A stretch of 64,000 nucleotides of DNA from Antedon bifida (GCA_963402885.1 OY727095.1:10731001-10795000); one strand, 5' to 3'; positions 46,975 through 59,009 are shown, counted from the stretch's first letter. The notes: generated by a model from the sequence alone, not told the origin. A program made the numbers and translations.

Positions 46975-47162
46975 AGAAGAAAAAGAAGAGGAAAAGAAGA
47001 GGAAAAGAAGAGGAAAAAGAAAAAGAAGAAAAAGAAGAAAAAGAAGAAGAAAAAGAAGAAGAAGAAAAAGAAGAAAAGGAAGAAGAAAAGGAAGAAAAAG
47101 AAGAAGAAAGAGAAAAAGAAGAGGAAGTGGAAGAGGAAGAGGAAGAAAAAGAAAAAGAAGAA
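46975..47162 (+). repeat. Long polypurine (GAA/GGA) tract
   Basis: 46975-47127 is 153 consecutive purines. After a single T at 47128 the purine run continues to 47162. On the other strand this is an equally long polypyrimidine run. The Lys/Arg/Glu-rich frames on + and Phe/Ser-rich frames on - are trivial consequences of composition. Confidence 0.95.
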
Positions 47163-48063
47163 TTCCGTATAATAATACATATACTTCGTAAGTTAAATAA
47201 CAACATTTTGTTCCCGATTTTGTGATAATGTTTTTTTTTCCAGATAGTTAAGTTTGGAAAGTCGTCGGACCAAATTTGGTCGATTCTATTGTCCATTGAC
47301 CACATTGGATTATATTATCACACAACATGCGCGTTTGAACCGTTTCGGGATGTACAACACGTTTCGAGAAAATAAAACTTCGAAATCAGTTGGGATGGAC
47401 GAGAATTTGTATATAGCAGTGACGTAACGCATAATTTGCATACGTTCTAGGTCGTTGCAAATTAAAAGCTGGTGGATTAATTATTATAACAACCTAACAC
47501 ATTAAACAAGGTTATATAATATTAACTTAACACCAGAAAAGCAACTGACAAATCAAAGTTTAGCGATGTTGCATAAAGCATCATCAAGTCAAGTATCATT
47601 TATTGTTATTTGTTTTAAGAAAAAAACATAGAAATTCTGTTTGCTCTGTTGGCGGAGCACAATGTCCAACGGACAAAACACGAACTCAAAACAAAAACAT
47701 TACAAAAAGTGTCTACATGATGTCTACATTACTTCTAGATTGGTGTTTCCAGGAATTAAGTTTAATCTATAATAGTATGATTATCATTAGTATTATTATT
47801 AGGTAATACAGAACAATCATAATCGTAAAACAACTGTTTCTAAAGTTCAACACAACGTATTCTTATTATTGTTAGTGTTGGCGTATTCCAGATTGTCTTA
47901 GTTATATTGATTTATCAAAGCATTTTATTTTCGTGTACGGTGTATTGACACACTTTGGATAGTTGATCGAATAATTTAATCTAAATGAAGAGGTCTTAAA
48001 TTAAGGGCTGGTTAATTGACAGTCAACTCTAAAACAACGTTATTAAATTATATGATTATATAA
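47163..48063. other. Gene-free stretch
   Basis: No supported gene or defined repeat. Confidence 0.45.
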
Positions 48064-48067
48064 ATCC

Positions 48068-48380
48068 AAAGGCAAATTACTGAAAAAATGACAATGCTGT
48101 GGGTATCAGTGGTTGGATCTCAATGGAGATACAAAAAAAAGCGAAAAGCTAAATCAAAACGATAAAGTAAAACAGCCAGAAAAGTTAGCAGAGCTTTCGG
48201 GCAACACTAGCCCTTCATCAGTGCAAGTGAAGGAATTTGGATAACGTCATAGTATAAGAAATGGCAAGTGCTGCCTGGGTGGACAAGAATAAACGAAATA
48301 CAACAAAAGGTGACAGGGTGGAGTCTGAATAAGAGTAGAAAACAAAGAAGGTAGCTTGGTAGAGATATAAACAATTTTGG
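48068..48380 (-). mobile_element. Penelope-like or related retroelement fragment, copy 1
   Basis: The first about 130 bp match a second copy at 55711-55850 (GCAAATTACT, AAAAATGACAATGC, GGATCTC-ATG-AGATACAAA, AATCAAAACGATA, GTAAAACAG-CAGAAAAG, CTTTCGG). The text GCTTTCGGGC...GCCCTTCATCAGTGCA is the kind of segment found in terminal repeats of Penelope-like elements, some of which encode hammerhead ribozymes. No reverse transcriptase or GIY-YIG sequence remains. The right limit is approximate. Confidence 0.5.
48183..48222 (-). ncRNA. Hammerhead-ribozyme-like core
   Basis: On the minus strand: CTGATGA (48221-48215), one unpaired A, GGGC (48213-48210), a loop TAGTGTT, GCCC (48202-48199), GAAA (48198-48195), then GC-TCT-GCTA, which can form a minimal stem III. 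This matches the order CUGAUGA - stem II - GAAA - stem III - NUH of a type I hammerhead with a CUA cleavage triplet. The extra A at the base of stem II and the lack of an obvious stem I weaken the case, so activity is uncertain. Confidence 0.4.
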
Positions 48381-50040
48381 AATGAAACTAAAAAACAGCT
48401 TTTAAAAATGGTTATATCGTTAGATCGTCACTATTTCATCGTTGTTTGCGGCTACAACACAACTCCTTGGGCATATCATCATAGGATGTTAAGGAAACTT
48501 TAATCATAATAGGTAGTGGTATCCGTATCTTGATACATTATTTCAGCATTATTGTAGGTTGTATAATAGTTTCTAAAGTGTTTGTTATTAGGTCTACAAT
48601 AGAACCCTTCTTTGGACACCCAATTTAATAATAATTCGTCACTCTTATAACTCTTATAATAAAAAGCCAATTTTTACCCCGGTCAGTTTTGAATCAAACA
48701 CGAATGGAAACATTAGGCCTATATACAACACTCTCATAATGCACCTTCGACGCAGGTACCCAAATACACTTGCCCCAAGTCTGTAGTTAGTTCGATGTTT
48801 GTCTGAACCTGAAATCGGGCTTGTTTCGAGCGTATGAAACGCCATATGTGCCAAAATATTTATCTTTTTACTAATATTAAGTCAAAACTTCGTCTGGAAC
48901 CCAGACTAGTACCTAAAGGGTTTTGACTAAAGGACACGCAAAGCGACCAGTGTTGGATTCGAACTCATTTTCAGGGTATACATTTAATAAAAAGACTTTA
49001 TCCTGTAAATGAAACCCTGGGGAATGTATGTTTTAACACTAGGCCTACTATACGGCTTATACAAAGAGGGCAATACACATTTTCATTAACAGTATAATGC
49101 CGTAATGATTATAGATAAGTAATTATTGAGCTTAACCATTGCCTAGAATATATTTTTTCTATTATGTTACAATCGTTTGTTTTACAACTTGTTATTACGT
49201 TATTGCTTTAGATTGGTGGCGGTATTTAAGAATGTCCTGAATATGAAATTGATAGCATATGAAACGGAAACTTAGCAAACAATAATTTTTGTTCAATAAT
49301 TACAACATGATTGTATGTATATACATAATAAGGCCTACAGCATAGACACAAAGCAATACTTAGATACTTTATATATGTGTGTCAATTAACTAAAATTGCA
49401 ATTATTATAATGCTGGCATCTCCCGGGCGAATTACAGTCAACTCAAAGACAGCTACCCATTATAGGTACTGGTTCATTTTGTTTGCGTGAGAGAGATGTA
49501 TATGGGTTAATAGCTTTCACAAATTCGAACTTTATAAATACATCCAACCTATGTAAACGTATTCCGTGCACATAAGAATAAAGGTCATTAATAGTGCTTT
49601 GGAAGGTGAGTAATACACTGGTTCTCCACGCGAATGACGACATCAACGTATCCGTCATTTTAATCCATCAAATCAATTCTCCTCGACAAATTGGCCCACG
49701 CTGAGTGCGCGTCCACTCTGAGCAGGATTTTGATTTACGCGAATGGGTTACATCTCGGCAATAAACTGTGCCGATGAGACTAATGTAACGCGGTGCTGCA
49801 TTATCTGTTCTATATTGTGTAAAACAATTCTTTACGTAGAAACCGTTCATCATTATACAATTTTGTGACGGTTTTATTAACCGTGGATAGATAGTCGAGC
49901 ATCCACAGCCACATAAACAACAGAAATACAAAACATTAATGGATGGATCAATAGGACACTTGACTTAGTTTGAGACGTATATATGCCTGGTATAGGCTTA
50001 CATCTCCCTGGTGCTTTAATAATTTATTTGTTCTTGAGCT
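48381..50040. other. Gene-free stretch
   Basis: Minus frames at 48654, 49443 and 49668 have no recognisable features. A GGATTCGAACTC word at about 48955 resembles an inverted B box but has no convincing A box. Confidence 0.45.
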
Positions 50041-50049
50041 ATGGAGAAT

Positions 50050-50105
50050 TTTGTACTCTTTGTATTCTTTTTTTTCCGAAATAAAAGATGAAATGAAATG
50101 AAATA
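50050..50105 (+). mobile_element. Probable LINE 3' tail with ATGAA microsatellite
   Basis: TTTGTACTCTTTGTATTC, a T run, then CCGAAATAAAAGATG and ATGAAATGAAATGAAATA. A 3' end with AATAAA followed directly by a short tandem repeat is typical of CR1/RTE-like LINE insertions. Only the tail is present. Confidence 0.5.
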
Positions 50106-53100
50106 CGCAAAAACATAAACAATCCGACTCGCCACCAACTCACGGATATGGGTTTTAGCACCCATATAGTCCATGTTTCTGATCCAATGGCTAATTTGTC
50201 CAGTAGTAAATTATGGATACACATCAAATGTGTAATGGTTAGATTATGGTCTTTGACAATGCCTCACATACGGTCTACACTACTGATTTTTATTTCATGA
50301 TACCCAGCAATGTTCACACGTACGGCGTGAGGCTAGCCTAACTTACGCCTGGGCAGCAGTGTGTACTACATGCCACATCCTTTGATAATGTACATAGTGT
50401 AACAAAGCAATTATTATTACATCATCATCATAAGAAATCATATTTCATTCCGTTCTTTTACGTGTCCTTGCATTTCATAATTACTGTATCACAGTCCCAG
50501 GCGTTATACTAATGATGTTTAACACCCATGAGTTCTGAAGGGATTAATGTGTTGTTATGTTTTTAATTCGTAGGATGAATTGATATTTTTGGATACAGCT
50601 TGTCAATAGTGTTATGATGTTAAAACGACGCAGAAGGCTTTTAAAAGTTACCGGTGCAGTGTTGCAGCTTAAAATAGGCCTACCAAAATAATTACGTAAT
50701 TCTGTGCTGACGTTTATAGTAGATTTCAAAATCTATTTACATCACACATTTTGCTACCTAATTGTTCAGTATGGTTCAATCATGTTTTTCATTTATTTTT
50801 GCTTGCTGCAATATTTTGTAATATTAAATATAAGATAAACCAATGCTTTTAAGTCCCGCAAGCACGCATCATGCAAAAAAAAAACATAAACCACAATGAA
50901 AGCAACTTCTTCCCGACAAAGTGGCAGGGAAAGTTATGAGAAGAAATATTGAGAACCTAATGCAAGGAGTAGGATCCATTGAACTCGGCCGTGTAAAAAT
51001 ATGTTAGTAACTAACGCCAGGATTTAATATTTCGACATTATTTTTATGTCATCATCCGGAATGATGACATAATCAATGTCAAAAATTACATTCGTCACAA
51101 TCACTTTGCAGCTTTAAAAAACATGACATCTAAGCGTGTTGATGAGTAATTTTAGAATTCATACCATGGTAGAAAACGTACACATAACTGTGCAATGTCA
51201 CATGCCTTTCTGTGATAGGTGGCGCACTATTAGAACTTCCGTAGACACTACTACGAACTAGTATTCTGAAGGAAAATTTTAAAAGCTTGGCTCATAAACA
51301 CTATGATTTCATTTACTATTTACAAAACACAGACGCCAGGTAAATATAATATATAAAATCAATATACCTTACCTTAATAGCTTATCTTGTTGTTACTAAC
51401 TAAACACAGGGACGAGTGAAATTTCTCTCGTCTCCACCACCATGGCGAGACCTCCTCTTCCAGTTTGGCATTCATGTGTGTAAATTAGCATATGAATGTA
51501 AACATGTGTTCTGGATCAGGTGTATTAAGGCCTATGTGTTCCAGGTTTTGAAAAAAAGGAGTCCCTGAAAATTGTGTTTTTTATGATAATAATAATCGAT
51601 CTTCTATTAAGTCGGCTTGTAAAGAAGACTGTATATTTTATTTCTTTAGGGAAAGACGTTGGTTTTAATTAGGATGAGAACGAATCGGCTAAAGTGTAAC
51701 ATTATAGTTACTAGTCCTACACTATATAAAAAGAAGAAATCAGGATAATAATTTTAAAACTTATTTTATATTATTGTGTTATCTTTATTTTAAAATTCCT
51801 AATGAATGACAAAATCATGATTTTCAGAATTAATCAGTCTAATTAGATTAATGTAACATAATAACAAAAGACTCTCCTTTTTTCTGTTCTTACATACATT
51901 TTTACAGCAAATGCCGTTTTTTTTTCACTTGTTTGACTGAAGAGTTTGTATTTCAAACACAGCTTCCGTTTACATCAAATAATACTGCACAACAATTAAC
52001 GCATTGACAGTCTCAATAGGATCGCTCAATGGTTGTAGCCAAATAAATCCTTTACTCTCCCGGGGCCGTTGATGTTTAATGCTTTTTGACCCAATAATTA
52101 ATCTGATAATCATGGTACATTTCCCATTTGGAAATGGCGACTTAAGTTTGTGCTTCTAGTTATTCAGGTTACCGTGTCGTCTTCCCCTTGCTGATGACTT
52201 AAAACGAGAATAAATATCGTACTTCTAAGTGATATTTATAAAATATAATCGTGGGTACTGTACAGAGCTCGTTAAATGATAGGCAAATGATATTCGGCAG
52301 TCTACAGACTTTTTTTTAAGCTACCTACCAATAGAATTTATAGCAATAATGAGGGCGTCTTTGACAATTACGCGCCCGAAATGGTATTTTTCTTGTTCAT
52401 TTGTCGACTGTGAGTAATTTATTCGGTAGAAAAATATCAAAGAATTATATATAAGTAGTAAGTAGCAATTTTGAGTTACATTTATAATTGTCTGAATCAA
52501 GAATACCACCGTTTTGTCGTAATAAGTTCAGTTCTATGGCTTGGGATAAAGCTCCTTTAGACTTTGGTCCGTCTTTGCTACCGAGATAGATTTAAAGTAA
52601 GTTAGAGTTCAGTGAGGAAAAAATGGTAAACTTCATTATATTCAGATTTTATATGTATAGGTAAACTTCTAAATCGCCCTCTAACGGATAGCAGAAAATC
52701 TAATTTTGAGAGGGCGGTATATATTTTAAAAAGTTTCAAGATAATTAACATATAATAATAATAATAATACAATTATTAGTAATAATTTACAATATCGATA
52801 TTAATTTGCTGAACAAATATTTTAATATGAACATAAAATCTGAATTGTTGTAACATAAACCTATTGTTAACTGTAAAAATTGAAAGCTTATTATTTACAA
52901 ATTTAAATGGAAATTAAACTTTTTTCTAAAAGCGTCACTCAACAGTTTGTATGAATTATTATGAATTAATTAATGTTTTTATAAAGGGATACATAAAGTG
53001 TTGATACAGTTTAAAATTAGCCTTAGTCCTCTCTACATTTCACCTTCATCAGAAATTTCATCAGTGTATTTCAGGAAAAAGTTAATATTGTGCTAATCAA

Positions 53101-53266
53101 GCAAAATTAAGTAAATCAATAATTTAATCAAATGTCATTAGTAATTAAAAGGAGCGACTTAATTTTCATAAGCATCGTGGTATAATATCATTATTAAATA
53201 TCAATAGCTTCTGTCGGTGGACTTCAAAGAAAACAAATTATTAAAATAATCAAGTCTTTCTTTTCT
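50106..53266. other. Gene-free stretch downstream of the peptide gene
   Basis: No supported gene. An (ATA)n run lies near 52750. The region from 53266 leftward is the 3' side of the minus-strand precursor gene; ATTAAA on the minus strand at about 53122-53127 could serve as its polyadenylation signal, but this is weak. Confidence 0.4.
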
Positions 53267-53656
53267 TTAGTACCAAGGCTGTTGTTGATCTGGGTTATAG
53301 TCTGAGCTGTATATCCTCAATCCAGAGGAGTAATGTTTTCCCGGGTATGTAGCCATACTTCTTTTCCATCCGACGCATTTGGTAGGATCCGGACAAAGTC
53401 CCGCTCTTTTAGTTGGCGCATGTTTTCTTTTGGCGCTTAAAAGCCTCTGTAAAAGCGTGTATATTGGATCGTTTTCGTCTGTTGTGCCATCCGATAATCG
53501 TCTGTTGTTGTCTTGCTCTTCGGCCACATTCTCTTGAAAGCGATTGTCACCTTTGCTAGGTAAAACGGTTGCAAGAATACACAGTGTGACTCCAAATACA
53601 AGAATCCCCTTCATTCCTAATAATGACACAGGTACGGGTACCATATTTCTTGACAT
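53267..53656 (-). CDS. Candidate neuropeptide or peptide-hormone precursor (129 aa)
   Basis: Likely a secreted prohormone cleaved in the regulated pathway; family not recognised. From Met1, a hydrophobic signal segment spans residues 17-33 (core GILVFGVTLCILATVL). Met15 is an alternative start that gives a conventional signal peptide. An acidic spacer (37-63, EENV/DENDP-type) follows. Basic processing sites are RR52-53, KRK76-78, KR83-84 and KR98-99. The KR pair isolates AGLCPDPTKCVGW (85-97), whose only two cysteines, C88 and C94, could form a seven-residue ring. A YPGK at 104-107 could yield a second amidated end, and the C-terminus is Tyr-rich. Directly before the Met1 ATG the minus strand reads TTTTATTTATTCAG, a good 3' splice site, implying an upstream 5' UTR or coding exon. 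Calcitonin-type (C-x5-C) or CCAP-like (C-x5-C) similarity was considered but is not convincing. Confidence 0.6.
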   Translation of the reverse strand: MSRNMVPVPVSLLGMKGILVFGVTLCILATVLPSKGDNRFQENVAEEQDNNRRLSDGTTDENDPIYTLLQRLLSAKRKHAPTKRAGLCPDPTKCVGWKRSMATYPGKHYSSGLRIYSSDYNPDQQQPWY

Positions 53657-53672
53657 CTGAATAAATAAAACG
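53657..53672 (-). other. Predicted 3' splice site before the precursor exon
   Basis: On the minus strand CGTTTTATTTATTCAG ends exactly at the ATG of the peptide precursor. A second acceptor-like TTACAG lies about 20 bp further upstream. The pyrimidine-rich lead and CAG are consistent with an intron ending here, so the first exon of this gene lies at a higher coordinate and was not found. Confidence 0.4.
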
Positions 53673-55710
53673 AAAAATACTGTAAGTACAAAAAAAATCT
53701 TTGAAACCTTAAAGATGTATTACAAAATAAAGATGTGTAAAATCAAACTTCAGTAGGCGATTGTGTGTAGTTTTTAATCAAGTTATTCATTTTTTTACCA
53801 AATCCCACATTCCAAACAATGTAATGGTGGTGGGCTTTCGGTTAACTGTTTCCTTTAAATTACGGTTTTATCATGGAGTATTTGTTGATACACAGAGACT
53901 TGCAATGATTATTGGAGACGTGAAAGCAGCGTGGTCCAAGAGAATTGTACCACGCCATCTCAGTTCTCAAAATAGAATCGTGCTAAACTTTGTTTTCACA
54001 CAATTCCTGCTTTATTACTCCATGGTTTTATCAAGCACAGTAAATCATTTTGTTATATAAATTATGGCTGGATAAATGGCCTTTAGTAGGTCTAATCAAT
54101 TTCAGTCATTGAATAATAACAGATTTAAATGTTTGTCTTTTTACTTGGTAATTGTTAGAGACGTGTTGGATTTACAGAAAGAGAACATAATCGTTGCTAT
54201 TGCTCACAGATGTCATTTTGTCAAAAACAATGAAAATGTTGCATAACAATCGAAATTGAACATTAACTAACACACTTAACACGGGATTACTATTTAGCTT
54301 CTTATATGTCTTCATTATTAGAATAATATCTGCCATGACAGTGTCAGAAATGATAAATAACTAACTTGTCCATTAAGTTGAACAACTTAATGCACATTCA
54401 ATTTATAGGTAATTCACCAATTTATAGAATGAGACGCTTACTATACCATAAACTTTTCATCCTGAGGATTAAAAAGTATATGGTAGTAAATAAGATTTAA
54501 ATTAAAATATTATCGTAGTGATATTGATAAATAGTAATCACTACTGTATATCTGATTTGTTGTACATTTTTATAATGAGATAAAATGAATGACAGAACTG
54601 TATAACGCCATCTTGTGAGTGTACACTAAAGTTATAAATTCATCAGTATTGCGTGTATGGCTAAATATATAATGTATATCTGTCAAATTCATCTTTATAA
54701 ATTAAATATCTGAATTTGTATGGTATACTTTTTTTTTATATATTTCATGCCAATTTCAAACGAATTTCCATTTATATTACTCTGGACAATAAAATAATAT
54801 CAGTATCAGTATAATATTATTCGCAAATAATTTAGCTTGTCAAACAATATTTCTTTACACCTGTTTACACATTTACAAGATAGAAACACATCAGTATGTG
54901 TAATACCTTTTAAACCCACAAAGTTTGGATAGCGCTGATTTAATTATTTTTTGTATTGACACAATTTATCATTTAGCATTAGTTTAAAGTTGTTTGAGAT
55001 TAATCTCAATTTCATCGAACTTCATTTTTCCCATACGTTTTTCCATTCAATGTGGTCATTGATTAAGAAAACTGTTTGTTGTTCCAATCAGGGAAGAGTG
55101 TAACGTCACTCATTTTTAGATTTCAAATTACTTGATGTCGTATTTAACTAATTTCAAGATAATTTCTTATTTTTCTTTAAAAATTAAATGTATTCGTCAT
55201 AGAGACTACACAGGCAATGGGTTTGGGTCAACTACCTTCATAATGACATAATATACGATATAATTTAAGTTTATGTGCGTCACAGATCTAAATTATGCAT
55301 AAGACCATTGTTTTTTGTCCTTTGAAGCTTATTCGTTAATTACTTCTCTGAGTAAGCATACATCTAACTAGTTTGCTTTTGATTTATTCGATGTATGGAA
55401 CATCAAGGATATTCCGCTAAACTCCACACATTGAATATTGCCAATAACTAGAATAACTGGAAGATTTTATTGAGTACGGTTTTCCACTTTTAGATATAAG
55501 CGGAAGTCCCAGAATAGGCATACAATACGTAAATGCAAATGTTATGTAAATGTAGATAAGGCCCTACAAAATAGCAAGTGTAGCTTACGTAGCAAACTAA
55601 TAATTTGCAATGTTACTTATAGTAAATAAAATGTATTCATATTAAATATCATTCAATTTTAATTACAGTAAAATAAATTATACGTATCTTTTAAGAAAGT
55701 ATAAATAAAA
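53673..55710. other. Stretch upstream of the peptide gene, probably intronic
   Basis: If the splice site at 53657 is used, some of this is intron. The + frame at 53761-54060 shows no recognisable domain. No first exon or promoter was identified. Confidence 0.4.
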
Positions 55711-55850
55711 AAGCAAATTACTAAAAAGTGACAATGCGTATTAGTGGCGGGATCTCGATGTAGATACAAATAAAATAAGCAAACGCTAAAATAATCAAAA
55801 CGATAGTTTAAGTAAAACAGTCAGAAAAGAATGTAGAACTTTCGGATAAG
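55711..55850 (-). mobile_element. Penelope-like or related retroelement fragment, copy 2
   Basis: Collinear with 48068-48200 (AAGCAAATTACT, AAAAGTGACAATGC, GGGATCTCGATGTAGATACAAA, AATCAAAACGATA, GTAAAACAGTCAGAAAAG, ACTTTCGGATAAG). The match stops right after CTTTCGG, so the stem II and CTGATGA half of the hammerhead-like core is absent here. Confidence 0.5.
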
Positions 55851-56506
55851 TGAGATAAGTAAAGAATACAACCAAGTAATACATACAACATTTCTAGAAA
55901 TTATTGGTATAGATATTTAATCCTTTAGTAATACAACTGAATATAAAACTAAACAAAACAATGGTTGTGAATGTTGAGTAGGGTCAGAGTTGACAAATTT
56001 CCCCAGAAATGCTGTTGCGCTCCATATCCCCACGTCCATAACAAAAACCAAAAACCATACAGTAAATCTTATAGTCTAAAATTATACTTACAACTATTTC
56101 CAACTCTTGTTTATTAAATCAAGCCCCGATTGTTGAACTGTTTTTTGGTTGCTCTTTCTTTCCTGAATGATCTCGATTCACTAACACTACGCTATTTGTG
56201 ACGTTTCGGCGTCAATTAATGACGTTACCTTTGACCATATTCAAAGTACTAATTAAGAAAATCCTGAGTCTGATCTTACATAGGCGAACTTTTTTGAAGA
56301 CAATGGTTACAGGTGTTATAATTGGAAATTAGTAATCTAATGAGGTAACTGATGCGTGATGTCACTACACATTACTCCATGACTGAGAAATATGATTGCT
56401 TTAGCCTTCTCTTAAACTCTAAATATTGTGTCTATTGTTACGTATTATTTTCTGAATCAACGGAAAGTAATGTCGCCTTAGATCTTGTCATCATTGATCT
56501 CTCCTA
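55851..56506. other. Gene-free stretch
   Basis: No gene or repeat recognised. Confidence 0.4.
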
Positions 56507-56672
56507 AAACTCTGTCTACACTATCAAACTAATTTGACAAAAAAAGTGTGATGGTGCCCAAATATAGTAGTGATATGCTTAAATATGGTAGTGATATGAC
56601 ATCACCATGTCCATATATGGGCACATCACATTTTGTTGTCAGATAAAGTTTGATAGTGCAGACAAGACTTAA
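56507..56672. mobile_element. Small inverted-repeat DNA element (CTACACTATCAAA family), copy 3
   Basis: Left end AACTCTGTCTACACTATCAAAC; right end GTTTGATAGTGCAGACAAGACTT. Between them lie GACAAAAAAAGTGTGATGG, two GGTAGTGATATG-like words and CCATATATGGGCACATCACA. TTAA adjoins the right end. About 165 bp, non-coding. Confidence 0.8.
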
Positions 56673-58025
56673 AGATTGCGACATGTTTTAAAATCGATCA
56701 CCGAGACGATCGTCCCCCCTTTTTGACACCGTTTGCATAGTAAATTGCAGTCAGGTTGATGCGCATGTGATAGTATTGCTTGATTAGCCTTACATCCGTT
56801 TTTAGTCACAATCATTAAAAAAATAATTAACATTTTTACTACTAACGCTATAATAATATTGTACAGACAGTAGACTATTTTCTGATCCAGTTTTCTGATC
56901 TTAGCATAAGGCGTGCACGCTATACACTGGGAAACAATGTTGTGTCGTCTGTTGGAAAATGGTGTAAATTGTGTCTGATTTCCATAAAACCTGTTTTATG
57001 CTTAAATTGAAAGTGTTCAATGGGTTAATGAACGAAGGTTCGAAGTTTCATTGAAATACAACAATTAAAATACACCTTTACTAAAGCGTAAACTTAAACG
57101 CCCTGTTTTTCCTCCTTTTATTTAACTTTAAATGCATTTTTCTCAAAACAGTGATTGTAACAACCAAAATTTATCTGAAAAAAAACATGATATTAGGATG
57201 TTTTGTCACTATTTTAAATCGTGGATTATGCAGTTTCAGAATGTGAAAATCTGAATTTTGAAAATTCCAACTTATGTCTGATTTCGCTTGAGTCTGCCAT
57301 AGGCCTATTAGTGTACTGACATAAGTTTTTAAACTTGACCATAGCTTAGATAAGCGAACACTTATTTTGCGCTTTAAGTAACTGTATAGTTGCCAACTAA
57401 AAAGTACCGCTATTAATAATGTAAAACAATATACAAGATTTTTTAATTTTAGATCATGAATATATATTCTATAATATTTTGATAAAACCAGACCAAACAG
57501 AACGAATGAAGCATATATTATTTTAATATGCGTGTAAAGTAGATGGACATTTTATTTGATTTAGACTGACGTGCCAAGAGATCTTCCTAGTTCTGCACCT
57601 AGATCGTCTACAGACAGTGTTTACTTAATAGTCTCCCACTGTCTTGTTAAAGTGTATTGCACTGGATGTAGGCATATACCTTTTATATTCCCAATGCCTA
57701 GGGCGTTGCGTGGGGTAGTTAATGACGGTCGTTTGCGGTGACCCAACTTACTGTAAAGGTAAAGGCAGCAACGTAGATTTTGTATTATATGACATGGTTT
57801 ACAACAATTACATGAGACATAAATATTGTTTTTCGGATTTTTGACGCATGGTTTCCTCTTGGCATGAATTTTTAAAGATCATTCACTATTTGTTTTTTTA
57901 TTATTTCATACGCATCCAACAGCGAGCACAAACTCGCCAACTACAGGATGGATACACTATTTTGTAATTTATCGTGCGTGCTTATAATCTAAGTCTCATT
58001 TGAGGCTTAGTGGGTGGAGTTGAAA
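56673..58025. other. Gene-free stretch
   Basis: No gene or defined repeat seen. Confidence 0.45.
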
Positions 58026-58116
58026 GAGTCGCAATCCTGGCACTACGTCAGGATTGAACCATGGACCTTGGAATTGGAAGGCAACCACATTAATCACCAA
58101 GCTACAGCTCCACTAC
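58026..58116 (-). mobile_element. tRNA-derived SINE head
   Basis: On the minus strand GTGGAGCTGTAGCTTGGTGATTAATG (A-box-like TAGCTTGGTGA) is followed by GGTTCAATCC, a clear B box at 58051-58060. Same family as 29981-30116 and 58252-58312. The tail continues CTGACGTAGTGCCAGGATTGCGACTC. No intact cloverleaf was seen. Confidence 0.65.
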
Positions 58117-58251
58117 AATTCTTCCACTTCTATTTCATCAAGTTTTTAAAAACACATCAAGCCATTTGATTGGTTTATTTCATATCACTTGTCATGCATT
58201 ACTTTATCTTTGATTCAAAATATCTTCTATTACAGTATTATGAGTAATGAA

Positions 58252-58312
58252 TGAGTCGCAATCCTGGGATTGATAGGTAAACACCTTAACCACCAAGCTA
58301 CAGCTCCACTAC
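58252..58312 (-). mobile_element. tRNA-derived SINE head, internally deleted
   Basis: GTGGAGCTGTAGCTTGGTGGTTAAGGTG on the minus strand matches the previous copy, then skips directly to ATCAATCCCAGGATTGCGACTCA. The segment between the A-box side and the tail, including most of the B box, is shortened. It lies only about 140 bp from the previous copy in the same orientation. Confidence 0.6.
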
Positions 58313-59009
58313 TATTGGTTATATTATCAAACTCAATGCAACACATTGTGTGGTTGAATAAACAGTTCAAAGTAGCCTGGCCTATTCAACAGTGTCAACG
58401 CCAACGGATTTCCAAACAAAAATTATAAAATTGAATACGAAATCAAAAGATAGAAGGCAAAGTACAGATTTATTATTTACTTGCTGGTTGAGAAAGTTTG
58501 AATGGGAATAATGCAAATTGCTGAGTTTAGTTAGACATTATTTATACTATCCATGCTCATGCAAACATTATACTGTATAAAAATGAGAATAAAGTGGGAC
58601 ACACACAAAATATACTTATACTTAGTCATTCCTTTAAAAAAAAGCATCTTATGGGAAAAAAATGTAATATCGTTGATCGCAGTTGTGTCCACTACTGTAC
58701 TACTGTATAAATAATGTTGTTTAAATCAATGTGCGTATGTTATTAAGGAAAAACAACAATTCAATGTATTAATGTGAATTTTAGTAGTTTCAAGTAGCCA
58801 TTTAGTAGACCCTATTAACCAATAGCGATTTTCAATTGGTTAAAGACATCTTGTTAATGAAGAATATAAGAGAGAGCATATCAACATTCAATTCAATGTT
58901 CGAATTAACATTTCGTAATCGTAAAGAAAAATTTATCTGATTTAGTTTATACCATAGTTTATTTTGTTTGTGATGCAGTTGCTCATGTTTATACGTGTCT
59001 GATTTTATT
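58313..59009. other. Gene-free stretch
   Basis: No gene or repeat recognised. Confidence 0.45.

Noticed and set aside
46952..47305. Lys/Arg/Glu-rich + frames and Phe/Ser-rich - frames
   Set aside because: All are produced by the polypurine tract; several overlapping frames are open at once.
58026..58116. Functional tRNA gene
   Set aside because: The B box is good, but no complete cloverleaf or acceptor stem can be formed, and related truncated copies nearby show it is a SINE head.
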